Source of the DNA: Nageia nagi
Lineage: Eukaryota; Pinophyta
NCBI GenBank assembly: GCA_050084985.1
Contig: JBITNC010000002.1
Span: 1,302,001-1,366,000 of the forward strand
Reading direction: 5' to 3'
Length of the DNA stretch: 64,000 nt
The number at the start of each line of letters is the position of its first letter. Position 1 is the first letter of the stretch. Both the position numbers and the translations under genes were made by a program. Positions 20,107-31,771 of the stretch are shown one piece after another. The notes under the pieces are model-generated. The model did no database searches and was not told the DNA's origin. It saw only the letters and a list, made by a program, of their open reading frames with translations.

Positions 20107-21639
20107 TTCAAATTTACATGCAAATATTTTATAGCAATATATTTTATTACATTATTTCTTTCTCCCTAAAATGTCTTATTGTTAGTAAAAAATAGTAATC
20201 TTAAAATTACCCATTATATTCCTATCTTTTACATACCTTTTTTTTGAAGCTCTATTATATACAGTAAAATATATAGACTCCATTTTTTTTCCTTCAAAAC
20301 CATATTGGGTTTATTATTGTAACAAATAAGATTTTTTACACATGAGAAGGCGAGGGTTTACGTATGTAAAAATTTATAATTTTTTTTTTTAATTTTTACA
20401 AAATCTGCATTCATGATACTAGCGAGTATTGGCACGACCAAGCACTTTCTTTTCTCCCCCTTCTGAACCTATGAGTGAACTTGATAATACTCCTCTAATT
20501 TGAAATTGTAACCTCATAATGAATACTTGTAGTCTAGGCTATTCATAGTGAATGTATATATTGGACAAGAGGAACGAACAATGCCTTGGCAGGCTATGGA
20601 GAAACCTTTGCAAAAATGAGGCCTATCCGTATTGAAATCCTATTATCAATAGAGGGATGCTTTAATGGCTACTACACTTGCTACCACTCTACACCATCAA
20701 ATCCATTTTCTATATGCTACCATATTCTATACAAGAATCTACTTCAATATGCAAAATTTAAGACTTGAAACCAAAATTTACATCTCATGTCCAATTTCAA
20801 AGTGAAGATTGCAACCAATCTCATTCAAAAAAAGAACAAACTTAAACTTAAACTACCATTCTTTTCTTCCCCCTACTTGCACTTTCATCCTTCATATGAC
20901 CTGGCACTTCTTTCCTTATTCGTGGTTATGGAGTGGCTGCTTTTCAACCCTTAGCAATGAAGGAGTTGTGGAGAGGCAACTATGCCAGTTGATTGGCACA
21001 TTCTCTCTTCTTATGAATTCCTCCTTGCAGTTGTGTTCTAGGCTACTGACTATCCTCCATTTCCCATCCCTCTCCTTAGCATGCAATCTGCTCTTTATTT
21101 TCTTCCTTCGTCAATGAATTCTACAGTAAGCTATCTTTAAGAATTCAATCAATTGATTGCCCAAAACACTACATGTAATCTCTTTGGATTTGCTATTGAT
21201 ATTGATAGAAATATGGAAAGCTACACTCCATGCATTATGGAAGAAGTTTTTAAGGATTTCAAGGGTCATAGAGCTTGCCTCATCAAGGCCCTTATAACTA
21301 AGGTGGGGGAGTTTTACCGATAATGTGATCCAATCATTATGTATGGTTTGGAATAATTCAAAAATCCATGGTTGACCTCCTCCATTCTGTTCCATTCAAA
21401 TTTGATATAGGATGCACCACCCTACCTTATCCTCCTTACTAGTTGTGAGTTATCAACTAATGACTTTGGGCAACACTTGTTAGTCAACACTCAAACCCAC
21501 CTAAGCTACCATTTATTTTCTCATTGCCTCCTTTTTTGTTTTGTTTGACCATCGTATATTTTTTAATTGGATTCCTACCTAATTCCCTCATTTTTCCAAT
21601 ACTACACTCATTTTCCATACCTAATGTTTTCAAGAATCT
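19785..21639 (+). other. LARD-2 leader and 5' internal region, no recognisable gene
   Basis: The region holds a dinucleotide repeat at 20052-20104 and small unassigned open frames (20809-21117 plus, 21111-21395 minus). Pyrimidine-rich text near 20840-21100 and 21480-21640 resembles LARD-1 at 10360-10560. No protein family is recognised. Confidence 0.6.
20052..20104. repeat. (TA)n microsatellite
   Basis: An uninterrupted TA dinucleotide run of about 26 units. Confidence 0.95.
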
Positions 21640-22720
21640 TGTGTTTTAAGTCAAAAGGGGGCAAAGATGATGAATATTTGACTTAAATTTTTGCATTTTT
21701 TTAAGTGTTTCTTTATATATATATATATATAAAATCTTATGCAAGTATGGCATGCCTACTACTTTGAATTAGATCACTTAATTTTTTTTTCATGAGACAT
21801 GCTTAGCACTTAATTTTTTAAGCTAATAATGCATACTTAGAACTTAATTTTTAAGTTGAAGTAATGCATGATTATTACTTATTTTTTTACATTATGGGAA
21901 TAATGCATTCTTTTTTATGCAAAGTTATCAAATGAACTTGTGCATTTTTAATGCATGCTTACACTTACGTATTTATCATTTTTTTTGCAAAGTTAATAAA
22001 TAAACTTATGCAAATGGTGCATGCTTATTATTTCATTTTTTATAGGAATAATGCTTTTTTGATTATTTATGCAAAGTATGGAATAAACTTATGCAAAATA
22101 AGAGATAATGTAATGATGTCCTTTAAGGTTGGTAAAAAAACCTATTGGACACTTAGGTTTCAAGTTATTGAATGGATGATGTTTTACTTATGCTCTTTTA
22201 TTTCATGTTTTGCATTTTTGATTTATTTTCTTATGCCAACGAAAATGCAAACATTGATATGAGCAACCCCCTAAAATGAACACATTCGCACATACATTCT
22301 GCAACATGACTTGTTTGGGGAGCCATGAGGTGACGACAGGCGAATTGGAACCTTTAAGTTCGATGATCCAAGTGGTAAAAAATTCATACTACTTAATTAC
22401 CCTTAAGTCCTCTATTGGTTTGGATTTAACTCCAATAGGTGGATAGGTATGTGTGTAGTGATACCACATATCTGCATGTCCATTTAGGGATTATCATGAT
22501 AACTTAGGAGGATAACTTGAAACTTAATCAAGATTAATAATTTGATCAATCCAATAAATGTTGAAACCTTGAAAAATAGCTAGTACTTCTCCTTATGAGA
22601 GTATATTGTTGCCCAAGGGGAACTAGTTGAGGATTGGTAGGACTTGGCCTCCTCTTGTGTGAGCATTCAGGTGAAAGCCTAATTTTTAGATAAGACAAGA
22701 AGCCTCAATCATGTCACTCT
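21640..22720 (+). repeat. Conserved LARD block, copy 2
   Basis: This is the same block as 10720-11830 and 49770-50600: TTTTAAGTCAAAAGGGGGCA near its start, AGCAACCCCCTAAAATGAAC, TGTGTAGTGATACCACAT and GGAACTAGTTGAGGATTGGT. It contains a short TA run near 21714-21732. Confidence 0.8.
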
Positions 22721-23122
22721 ATATCCAATGGTGTTCTTTTTTATGCTATGCTATGGTGATTTGTTCTATAAGCATGAGGGTTCACTCATCCTTAAAAATG
22801 TGTATACTTCAAAATTAAGTATTTTTATGCATTATATTTTGAAGTATTTTATGCACTAGCATTATTATATTTTATATGAATCATTGTTTACGATATCCTT
22901 AATTACAACTATTGTATTTAAAGCTTATCTTGAGAATTTGGAAATTTATCTAATAAATAATTTAATACAAGATAGAAATAAAAATAATATTTAGTACTTC
23001 GATAAAATTTCACTCACATGCTCAAGTGGATAGCCAGACTAAGTAGAATCATGATCAAAAGAGTTGGAGTTAGAACTCTCAAGATCTATGATAGATAAAC
23101 TAGGTATATTGAATAATGCAAC

Positions 23123-25050
23123 ATGAGTGATCAGGGAGAAATGACACTTGATATCTAAAAATGGATAGTACACCCATTAATCTTCTTCTCACATTAGTCA
23201 TGAAATATAAGTGGACTCCCAATGAAGATCTTATTACCATACTATAAATGCAACAATATAGGGGTGATAGTACTCATGAGAATGCAACATTACAGGACCT
23301 ACATAATGCAAAAAATGGAAGACAAAAGGTGTCCATGAATAATAAAGTATGATCTTCCATGTCCAATTTAGATGATAGACAAGTGTGAGTATGAGGTGTA
23401 ACTACTCGACATCCTCCAAATGATAAATAAAGTAGATGGCCCATCGATGGAGACTTCGATCACCTTGTAGGCAAACTAGGTTTTATTGCATTATAGTCTA
23501 TAGTGCAATGCAAACATGTTGTAAGGCTCGACCTTCAATATGTTCATAAAGAACTTATTGGGGAAGATTAGCATGAAGATATTAAAAAATGGTCATATCC
23601 ATGATGAATGATAAGTGAGTTAGATCTCTATGAGAATTTCATAAATAAGTGAAAATGATGATAATCAACTAGAATACAATGAATTTATAAAATTACAAAC
23701 TAACTAGATCATCAATCATAAATGGGAACATCAAAATGGATCAACCATACAAGCATAATAACCAATGTGACCTTTTCCTTTACTTTATTAAAATGTTAAA
23801 AAAGATTCCCATTGATAAGCCCAAGTTTGTGGTGCTTACGGATTGATTAATGATAGTCTAGTAGCCAAAGTGGGTGGCACTTACGAATTGATTAATGCTA
23901 GTCTAGTAAATGGTCATCAAAATTTGAAGAATTAGCATCATCTTCAGAGAATGTGTCCAATCCTTGTCCAATCCTAAAAGATATTGATGTGAAAGATTTA
24001 GAAAGTGATATGAAAAAAAAAATTGATAACATAAAATATGATGTCCACCTCACCAAGCAATGTAAAAAGAGTACATGGATGACCATTGAAGCCCATAGTG
24101 ATGAACCACCCATGCAATAGTGAGTGGTTCAAAAAACTCCTATGGATGTAGGCAAGGTAGTTCAATGTAGCATACAAATTGTAAAAGATAACGATTGAAT
24201 GAGGTATAAATCATTATAGCATGTCCAATTGGATCGACTGAGCAAATGAAATAATCGATGAACATGATCCTCATGATTGAGATGAAGAATCATGCAAATA
24301 CCATAATAATAATTTGAGTACAATTATAGAAATACTAGTTGCTATTGCAATAAAACCTCAAATGTGATTAAAGCATGATTTTCTAAAATTGCATAAACAC
24401 TATGATGCACTATTTTATCTTGGAGATCGCTCAATAGGGCATGAAACTAAGATACATCCATGATGAATAATAGCTCAAATAATAAATGCAAAGTGGCAAA
24501 TGATAAGCGATGGTCATTTACAACTATTTATAACACATGATTTGATATATTCAAACTATAATATTTATGATAACTAGAAAAAAAGATTTGCAATGATAAA
24601 ATATGTCACCTATCACTCATTTAATTGAGTGATGTCATATGCAACATGTCATGTTAGGATGGCAATAATGATAGTACCACTAAGCCTTGTAATGACCATG
24701 AACTCTTGGCTGAGCATAATAAACTACTAGCTAAGAAAAATATGTTGTAATTATAAGAAAAATAGATTGAGATACAACTTAGGCATGATACAAGCAATAA
24801 TTGCTATGGAATGAGATGATTAAAAGAAAAATGGAAGTAAAATACCTTCTAATATAAGAATATCCTTCAACACTTTGGTATTCACATTCCAAAAGAAATA
24901 GCATCTCCACCTTTTATGGGTCTTGCTGAAGTTGACCCATAATCTCAATCATAGCAATCAACTGCTCTGGTATGGAATGGACATTCCTACACCAAACCCA
25001 TGGATTTGTTATTCACCAAGCCCTCTTTTTGAAGTAGGGTTGGTAAAATA
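23123..25050 (+). pseudogene. Decayed LARD-borne open reading frame of unknown function (copy in LARD-2)
   Basis: I do not recognise this protein. Conceptual reading on the plus strand gives a long phase-consistent frame broken by stops and a few frameshifts. It starts MSDQGEMTLDI and includes LVMKYKWTPNEDLITIL, RWPIDGDFDHLV, CKHVVRLDLQYVHKELIGED, SEWFKKLLW, DEESCKYHN and IEIQLRHDTSNN. It ends with ALVWNGHSY and LFTKPS. LARD-3 shows the same frame with mostly amino-acid-level substitutions, and many stops fall at shared positions such as paired TGA codons after KKWSYP, consistent with C-to-T decay of CGA codons. Intact length would be about 600-640 residues with a charged, coiled-coil-like C-terminal part. 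It is followed by the hairpin arrays. It could be a gag-like or accessory protein. Confidence 0.55.
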
Positions 25051-25375
25051 TCCCTCTAGGGGGAGTATTGGTTGAATTTTTCTTGAATTATTCATTTGCT
25101 CTTGTAATATGTATGCAAACTTTCCCAAATCCAATCCCTTTCTTACAAAAAGCAAGTTCTTGATGAAACAACTATAGCTCTATTCATCTACATTTTGTTG
25201 TTACTTCCATGTTGAAAAGATAGATCCATTTTTGATGGATTATGTTACATTACTAAATCTAAGTCTCTTTTATTGATGGCTTTGTTACATGCATCTTTCA
25301 TTGACTGTGTGCTGTATAGTGTTGATTTTGTTGTAGACCTTCATGGTAAGTTTGCTCTACATGAGGAACTTATTG

Positions 25376-25830
25376 TACAACTTGGCCTATCTTGCATTGT
25401 TCAATTATCCATATGTGAGAAACTCTTATTGTCTTTTGGCACTGTTCAGTTATCCATATGTGAGGAACTCGTATGTGCATACTCTATTTTTTTGGCCTAT
25501 CTTTCATTGTTCATTCATCCATATGTGAGGAACTCTTATGTGTCTTTTGGCACTATTCAATTATCCATATGTGAAGAACTCGTATGTGCATACTCTATTT
25601 TTTTGGCCTATCTTACATTGTTCAGTTATCCATATGTGAAGAACTCTTATGTGTCTTTTGGCACTATTTAGTTATCCATATGTGAGAAATTCATATGTGC
25701 ATACTCTATTTTTTTGGCCTATCTTGCACTATTCAGTTGTCCATATGTAAGAAACTCTTATGTGTCTTTTGGCACTATTTAGTTATCCATATGTGAGGAA
25801 CTCATATGTGCATGCTCTCTTTGTAATGAT
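25376..25830 (+). repeat. Tandem array, about 115-bp units (CATATGTGAGGAACTC type)
   Basis: About four imperfect units combine TTGGCCTATCTTGCATTGTT, AGTTATCCATATGTGAGGAA and GTGTCTTTTGGCACT, with a half-period near 58 bp. Related units occur in LARD-3 at 59330-59490. An open frame across it (25273-25671) is a by-product of the repeat. Confidence 0.85.
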
Positions 25831-25850
25831 AATCAACATATTTTTTATAT

Positions 25851-26055
25851 ACAACAACTGACTATAAGTATTGGCTTGGAATCCTCTGTGATGACTTATA
25901 GTGCACCATAAAATCCACGTATTTTTTTGTTGACTATAAGTATTAGCTTGGCATCCTTCATGATGACTTATAGTGCAACAAAACTCTAAGTATCTTTTGG
26001 TGACTATAAGTATTGGCTTGGCATCTCCATGATGACTTATAGTGCACTAGTGGCC
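25851..26055 (+). repeat. Tandem array of inverted-repeat units, about 65 bp
   Basis: Three units each hold GACTATAAGTATTGGCTTGG and GATGACTTATAGTGCA. ACTATAAGT and ACTTATAGT are perfect 9-bp inverted repeats about 20 bp apart, so each unit can form a hairpin. The same unit recurs in LARD-3 near 58680-58830 and 59535-59585. Confidence 0.85.
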
Positions 26056-26189
26056 ACACTCTTTTATCCTTCCATGATAATGGATTATTTACATATTGTT
26101 GCTAAAATTTGAATTATTTCAATTGATTCATGCTACCAATTTCATCATTTCCCTCTTAACTCGTAGTATGGTTAAGATGTACTTCTCAT

Positions 26190-26420
26190 TATCCACTCTT
26201 GACTCCCTCTTGGTAAAGTCAAGTTTCTTTGTGTGATATCTTGGCTCACTCATGGTAAAGTCAAGTTTCTTTGTTGTGGCATCTTGACTCCATCTTGGTA
26301 AAGTCAAGCTTCTTTATGCCATCTTAACTTCCTCTTGGTAAAGTCGAGCTTTTTATGCTTTCTTGACTCCCTCTTGGTAAAGTCAAGTGTCTTTTGTGTG
26401 CATCTTGGTTCCTCTTAGTA
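26190..26420 (+). repeat. Tandem array of about 50-bp hairpin units (CTTGACT...AGTCAAG)
   Basis: About five units of the form CTTGACTCCCTCTTGGTAAA followed by GTCAAG occur. In most units CTTGACT and AGTCAAG form a perfect 7-bp inverted repeat around a 12-base loop, followed by a T-rich spacer. Confidence 0.85.
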
Positions 26421-27018
26421 TAATCACATCTTTGTATGGCACTTTATGGCTTTTTGCATCTTAATGTGGTACTTATGTTGGCATTTTGTGCCTTCTAATA
26501 TTTTTTTTGGCCTTGTCATATTGGTCACTTTGACCCTTATTCATAGCATGCTTCCTATCACATTGTCACACATGTATTTGTTTGATGAAGTTGTCATCAA
26601 GGGGGAGAAACTATCCACTTTGTTGTATTGATGTCCAATTGGTTGTATTATTGTGATGACACCCCTCATATAAAACAAATACACAAGTCTTAATAATGCA
26701 CATGTCTTGATATATGCACAAGTGATATTCTTAGATATCATACTTGATTGTGCATTTATGATTTCTTGACATCTTTATATGCTTTATTATGATTAGTGTA
26801 TGGATAGTGTGATTCATCTATCCTTGTTGATATGAATATGATGCATCTAACTGATCTTGTTATTTGAGCTGCTTATGACTTGCAAGTTCCTTTGAGATTG
26901 CAAGTTGCTTACCTCAAGTATACAGGCTCTTTGAGACTCTTCATGATTTCCAGTTGGATGACTACTTCATATACATTAAAATCAGTTATCATTAATGATT
27001 GTATTTGGAAAAGTAGTG

Positions 27019-27023
27019 AGTCT
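27019..27023. other. Target-site duplication AGTCT, left
   Basis: AGTCT precedes the TG of the nested Gypsy derivative and is repeated exactly at 31772-31776 after its 3' LTR. LARD-3 reads uninterrupted AGTAGTGAGTCTCAAAC at this place, which confirms the empty site. Confidence 0.9.
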
Positions 27024-27129
27024 TGTATATTCATACATAATAAATTCTTTATTAAAGCCCCGATGTACTTTACTTGCAATTATGAGTTCATATTAAGATC
27101 CCCGGGAGTTTTTCTGGAGCAAACAAAAT

Positions 27130-27680
27130 AGGTCAGAGTCAGTAGATAAAGTATTCCAGAATGAAATGATGACATCATAGAAGAAATAATAAAGCTCAAT
27201 TATGGAAAAGCCCAGGTTCCAGAGGAGGTGAGGTCAACAAGAGATAATCAAAGAAGCCGGAGCCTGTAAATTAAGTGTTCCGGAAGTAAAGCATTTCGGA
27301 ATAAAATGATGATGTCGCGGAGGATAATATAGTCACATTTTGGTAAAGATCGGGTTTCGAAGATGATGAGGTCAGCAAGGGGAATTGAGAAGCCGGGGTC
27401 AGTAAATAAAGTGTTTCAGAATGAAATGATGACATCAACGATTTCAGGCTTTAACCCAAAATCGGATCCCGGAAGTGATGAGGTCAGCAAGGAGTGATCA
27501 AATAGCTAGAGCTAGTGAGTAGAGCATTCCAGAATTATGAAGATGACATCACGAGGAGAACAATGTTCACATTTTTGAATGAAACTAGGTCTCGAAGATG
27601 ATGAGGTCAGCAGTGAGTGATTAAATAGCCAGAGCCAGTGAGTAGAGCATTTCGAAATGTAGAGACGAGGCTAGCAAGAG
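27130..27680 (+). repeat. Tandem array in LTR U3, about 115-bp units with TGACATCA-like boxes
   Basis: About five units share GATGAGGTCAGCAAG, AAATAAAGTGTTCCGGAA-type text and AATGAAATGATGACATCA. Each unit carries a TGACATCA, TGATGTC or close variant, together with AGGTCAGCAAG. An equivalent array lies in the 3' LTR (30410-30955). Confidence 0.8.
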
Positions 27681-28189
27681 GTCAGATCACAGTTATCAAG
27701 AAGCCATATCATTTGCAATCCACCCCATTTTTGTAATATTTTGCCAAGTGGTGTATGTAGGTAGTATCAGTTAAAAGAAGGCTAGAATCTTGAAGCCATT
27801 TTGTAAACATTTCTATTTTGCAATTCTTGTAACTGTTGTTACTGCAGTATAAGTATATGAAAATAAAGTGAAAGAGGGGTCGAAAGCCCTAGTATTGCTC
27901 TTTACATTTGTTCTCAAAGACCTGTAGTTTTTATCAGTAATATGATACCATCTTGACCTTTCTTATCTAGCACTTGTAATTGTCATTCTTAATTTGGTTA
28001 CATCGTGGTAGCTTGGCTTGTTTCCTAAATGATAATTGCGAGTTGCTAGTATAACTATGTCTGCTACATGGTAGAGTAAAGCTGGGAAACTATTAGAGAG
28101 TGAGAGCTTGTACTGTAGCTGCTACACTAGATTCAGACCAAGGTTTCACACACTGTGAAAGCCCGCGCTGAACTAGTGATCCAACTTTG

Positions 28190-28380
28190 CTTTCTCTCTT
28201 GTTACCCTAAGCCTTTTTGCTTAAATTCCTTGCACTCTACTCCTTTTATTTCCTTTCCTGTTACTTTTTCCTCTTGTTACTTTCCTGTTACTTTGCTTTC
28301 TCCCTTGTTACCCTAACCCTTTTGCTTAAATTCCTCGCACTCTACTCCTTTTTATTTCCTTTCCTGTTACTTTTTCTACG
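28190..28380 (+). repeat. Tandem duplication of about 115 bp in the LTR
   Basis: Two copies of TTGCTTTCTC-CTTGTTACCCTAA-CCTTTTTGCTTAAATTCC, followed by GCACTCTACTCCTTTTATTTC, lie side by side. The same duplication is in the 3' LTR at about 31465-31655. Confidence 0.85.
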
Positions 28381-28506
28381 CCCAATAGATAAGGAACCGG
28401 CCTTCTCCGGAGATCAGACTGTCACTATAGTCTGTTCTTGATTTACTTTGGTTAAGATTGTTCACGGCGCATATATTACACAATCTTAATCAATAGTATT
28501 TCTTTT

Positions 28507-28520
28507 TGGCATGCCCGATG
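28507..28520 (+). other. Primer binding site candidate of the Gypsy derivative
   Basis: TGGCATGCCCGATG follows the 5' LTR by 11 bp and begins with the TGG expected from a tRNA CCA end. The tRNA is not identified. Confidence 0.5.
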
Positions 28521-28643
28521 GGACACGAAGAAACTTATTGGCAACTCTGCTGAAGCACTATCTATGGTATGTATTAAAGCAAATTATTTGTAAATATCAT
28601 ATGTGCTTTTGAACTTGTCACTTTCTTTTGCAACCTAGAGTTT

Positions 28644-29978
28644 ATGTGGACTAGATCTAAAACGAGAGCAGCAAAAGAAGCACCAGATTTTAGAACATTA
28701 GATACTCCTAAGAGAAAGACCCTGATCAAGTCCAAGTCTCTGAATAGTATTAGCTCCCTAAAATCCTTTACCAAGCCAAAATCATCCAATCTTCACACTA
28801 GAAATACCTCTCCTAAAATGGCTAATCCAACTCAGAATATTTATCCGGAATGGGACAATGGAGTACCAATAGCCCTGGCGGTGTTGCATGACATCCCAGC
28901 AAATGTTTTCAAAACCCTTCCGAAGTTTGATGCAACATCAGAGAAAATAGCTTATGAGCATTGCGTTGATGTAGCTGGCCTAGCTAAGATTCATAATATC
29001 CAGCATGAAGATGTCATGGTGAGATTATTGGCTCAGTCTTTCAAGGGAAAGGTCCTAGATTGGTACAGGGGCCTTCCTAACAGATCTATAAACACTTGGG
29101 CTCAGTTGGCAGAGCCCTTTATCTTGAAATTTAATGAATTAGGAGATCCCTTTTCCTTGTTAACATAGTTCACTTCAATCAAAAGATATGAGCAAGAAAA
29201 TATCCCTGATTTCAATATTAGATTCCAAAAAACTTGGGTGAGAGTCCCCATGCCAGTCAGGCCTCAGCAATTTCAAGCCTTAATGTATTATCTAAGAGCC
29301 TTTCCTCTGGATCTCTCTTTGCAAATCCAAAATTCTGAAGAAAATACTTTCCCAAAGGTCTATAGACAAGCAGTATATGCTGAATCCTATCTTATTGTAG
29401 TTGGGAAATTACCAAGTCACATGCCAATGCCTTATTTTCCAATAACTACCCAGCAACAAATTTTGAGACCTCAAGCAATTAGTTTGGCTCCACCACTTGC
29501 CAGTATCCCTACCCCTGTCCAACAGTGGCCATCACCCTTACCAGTCCCTAGAGCTCCCTTGGCCTTACCAGCCCCTCATCAGCCTAATATGAATCAATGG
29601 GTAGCTTCAGCGATAAAGATTTAGGAGCTCTGAAACTTGTGTAGAAATATGGCAAACCAGATTACCATTCTAAGCAGACAAAGCAATGCAAGAAGATATC
29701 CTTATCCTACTATAGAAGAGGCTCAGAATGTGTTGAATAAGGATGTAAGCCAAGTTTCCTCTTCAGGGTCAGCCACTGGTTGGTGTTTGGCCTGCAATGA
29801 TGCTCATGAACAAACCACATGTCCTGTTTATCAATACCAAGAATATTTATCAAGAAGTGGGGGCATTCCTCCGCCTGGTGTAGCTGACGACATAAGCCAA
29901 GATGTGAACTTGATGAATTTTGCACCAACGGGTATAGGAGGTTTTGCTGTGGAAACAAGATCAGGGAAAAACCCCTAG
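28644..29978 (+). pseudogene. Gypsy gag polyprotein, three in-frame or near-frame pieces
   Basis: The start is MWTRSKTRAAKEAPDF, a typical basic N-terminus. The gag core follows (residues about 75-170: VRLLAQSFKGKVLDWYRGLP, then W-x-x-L-x-x-x-F). A stop at 29166-29168 interrupts it and the text resumes as FTSIKRYEQENIPDF and continues at 29238-29624. After a Pro-rich spacer, 29637-29978 holds WCLACNDAHEQTTCPVYQ, a zinc-knuckle-like segment. At least two stops break the protein. Gag forms the particle that packages element RNA. Confidence 0.85.
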
Positions 29979-30059
29979 TCTCCAGTATTCCGGAAAGAAA
30001 ATTCGAATCCCAAAAGAGCTCCAGAATCAATCATATCAAGACCTCCGGAGAAGAAATGA

Positions 30060-30225
30060 AATAGTAAAAGGTGGTTCGACGGTCGAAAATCAACTCCGGA
30101 TACTTCCAGAGAAGGAGATTTAGTATTGAAATGGGATGAGGACAGAGCTAAACTAGGGAAACACAAAAAATTCGAATCCATGTGGTCTGGATCCTATGTA
30201 GTAGCTAAATGCGTTGGTATTATTG
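30060..30225 (+). pseudogene. Integrase C-terminal stub fused to the gag region
   Basis: The frame reads WFDGRKSTPD, EGDLVLKWDEDRAKLGKH, KKFESMWSGSYVV. This is the GDLVLKW...GKHxKF--W-GPY/SY signature at the C-terminal end of Gypsy (Tat/Athila-like) integrases. It lies about 80 bp after the gag frame ends, so all of pol in between has been deleted. Confidence 0.85.
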
Positions 30226-30301
30226 TTGGTATTATTTTTTCAGACTGGGTTCTAAATTCCTCTTTGATAAAGGTGAAATTTTCCCCCAGAAGTCACCATA
30301 A

Positions 30302-31771
30302 TGTATATTCATACATAATAAATTCTTTATTAAAGCCCCGATGTACTTTACTTGCAATTATGAGTTCATATTAAGATCCCCGGGAGTTTTTCTGGAGCAA
30401 ACAAAATAGGCTGAAGTCAGTAGATAAAGCGTTCTGAAATGAAATGATGATGTCATAGAAGAAATAATAAAGCTCAGTTGTGGAAAAGCTTGGGTTACGG
30501 AGGAGGTGAGGTCAGCAAGAGATAATCAAAGAAGCTGGAGCCTGTAAATTAAGTGTTCCGGAAGTAAAGCATTCCAGAATAAAATGATGACATCGCGGAG
30601 GATAAGATAGTCATATTTTGGTAAAGATCGGGTTCCAAAGATGATGAGGTCAGCAAGGGGAATTGAGAAGCTGGGGTCAGTAAATAAAGCATTCTGGAAT
30701 GAAATGATGATGTCAGCGATTTCAGGCCTTAACCCAAAATCAGATCCCGAAAGCGATGAGGTCAGCAAGGAGTGATCGAATAGCTGGAGCCAGTGAGTAG
30801 AGCATTCTGAAATTATGAAGATGACATCACAAGGAGAACAATGTTCACATTTTTGAATGAAACTGGGTCCCGAAGATGATGAGGTTAGCAGCGAGTGATT
30901 AAATAGTTGGAGCCGGGAGTAGAGCATTCTGGAATGTAGAGACGAGGCCAGCAAGAGGTCAGATCACAATTATCAAGAAGCTGTATCATCTGCAATCTAC
31001 CCCATTTTTGTAATATTCTGCCAAGTGGCGTATGTAGGTAGTATTAGTTAAAAGAAGGCTAGAATCTTGAATCCGTTTTGTAAACGTTTCTATTTTGCAA
31101 TTCTTGTAACTGTTGTTACTGGAGTATAAGTATATGAAAATAAAGTGAAAGAGGGGTCGAAAGCCCTAGTATTGCTCTTTACATTTGTTCTCGAAGACCT
31201 GTAGTTTTATCAGTAATATGATACCATCTTGACCTTTCTTGTCTAGCACTTGTAATTGTCATTCTTAATTTGGTTACATCGTGGCAGCTTAGCTTGTTTC
31301 CTGAATGATAATTGCGAGTTGCTAGTATAACTATGTCTGCTACATGGTAGAGTAAAGCTGGGAAACTATTAGAGAGTGAGAGCTTGTACTGTAGCTACTA
31401 CACTAGATTCAGACCAAGGTTTCACACACTGTGAAAGCCCGCGTTGAACTAGTGATCCACCTTTGCTTTCTCTCTTGTTACCCTAAGCCTTTTTGCTTAA
31501 ATTCCTCGCACTCTACTCCTTTTATTTCCTTTCTTGTTACTTTTTCCTCTTGTTACTTTCCTGTTACTTTGCTTTCTCCCTTGTTACCCTAACCCTTTTG
31601 CTTAAATTCCTCGCACTCTACTCCTTTTTATTTCCTTTCCTGTTACTTTTTCTACGCCCAATAGATAAGGAACCGGCCTTCTCCGGAGATCAGATTGTCA
31701 CTATAGTCTGTTCTTGATTTACTTTGGTTAAGATTGTTCACGGCGCATATATTACACAATCTTAATCAACA
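30302..31771 (+). mobile_element. 3' LTR of the Gypsy derivative
   Basis: About 1470 bp starting TGTATATTCATACATAATAA and ending AATCTTAATCAACA, colinear with the 5' LTR including both internal repeat arrays. Confidence 0.92.

Larger units (their letters stand above)
27024..28495 (+). mobile_element. 5' LTR of the Gypsy derivative
   Basis: It starts TGTATATTCATACATAATAA and ends CACAATCTTAATCAATA (the 3' copy ends ATCAACA). It contains a tandem array (27130-27680), a TATA-like GTATAAGTATATGAAAATAA near 27847 and a 115-bp duplication at 28190-28380. Confidence 0.92.
27024..31771 (+). mobile_element. Non-autonomous Gypsy derivative with gag and integrase C-terminal stub
   Basis: Two LTRs of about 1470 bp (27024-28495, 30302-31771), very similar by eye, flank a short interior of about 1.8 kb. 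TSDs are AGTCT on both sides. The interior has gag (28644-29978) joined to the last part of integrase (30060-30225). Protease, RT, RNase H and the integrase core are missing. It is inserted in LARD-2 at a site seen empty in LARD-3. The perfect TSD and similar LTRs make it one of the younger insertions here. Confidence 0.93.

Noticed and set aside
25273-25671. 132-codon frame with repeated YPYVRNSY / LSICEEL text
   Set aside because: A direct by-product of the 115-bp tandem array in LARD-2, and no start or family evidence supports it.
26190-26420. Regularly spaced repeats resembling a CRISPR array
   Set aside because: The units are contiguous and diverged, with no unique spacers, inside a plant retrotransposon.
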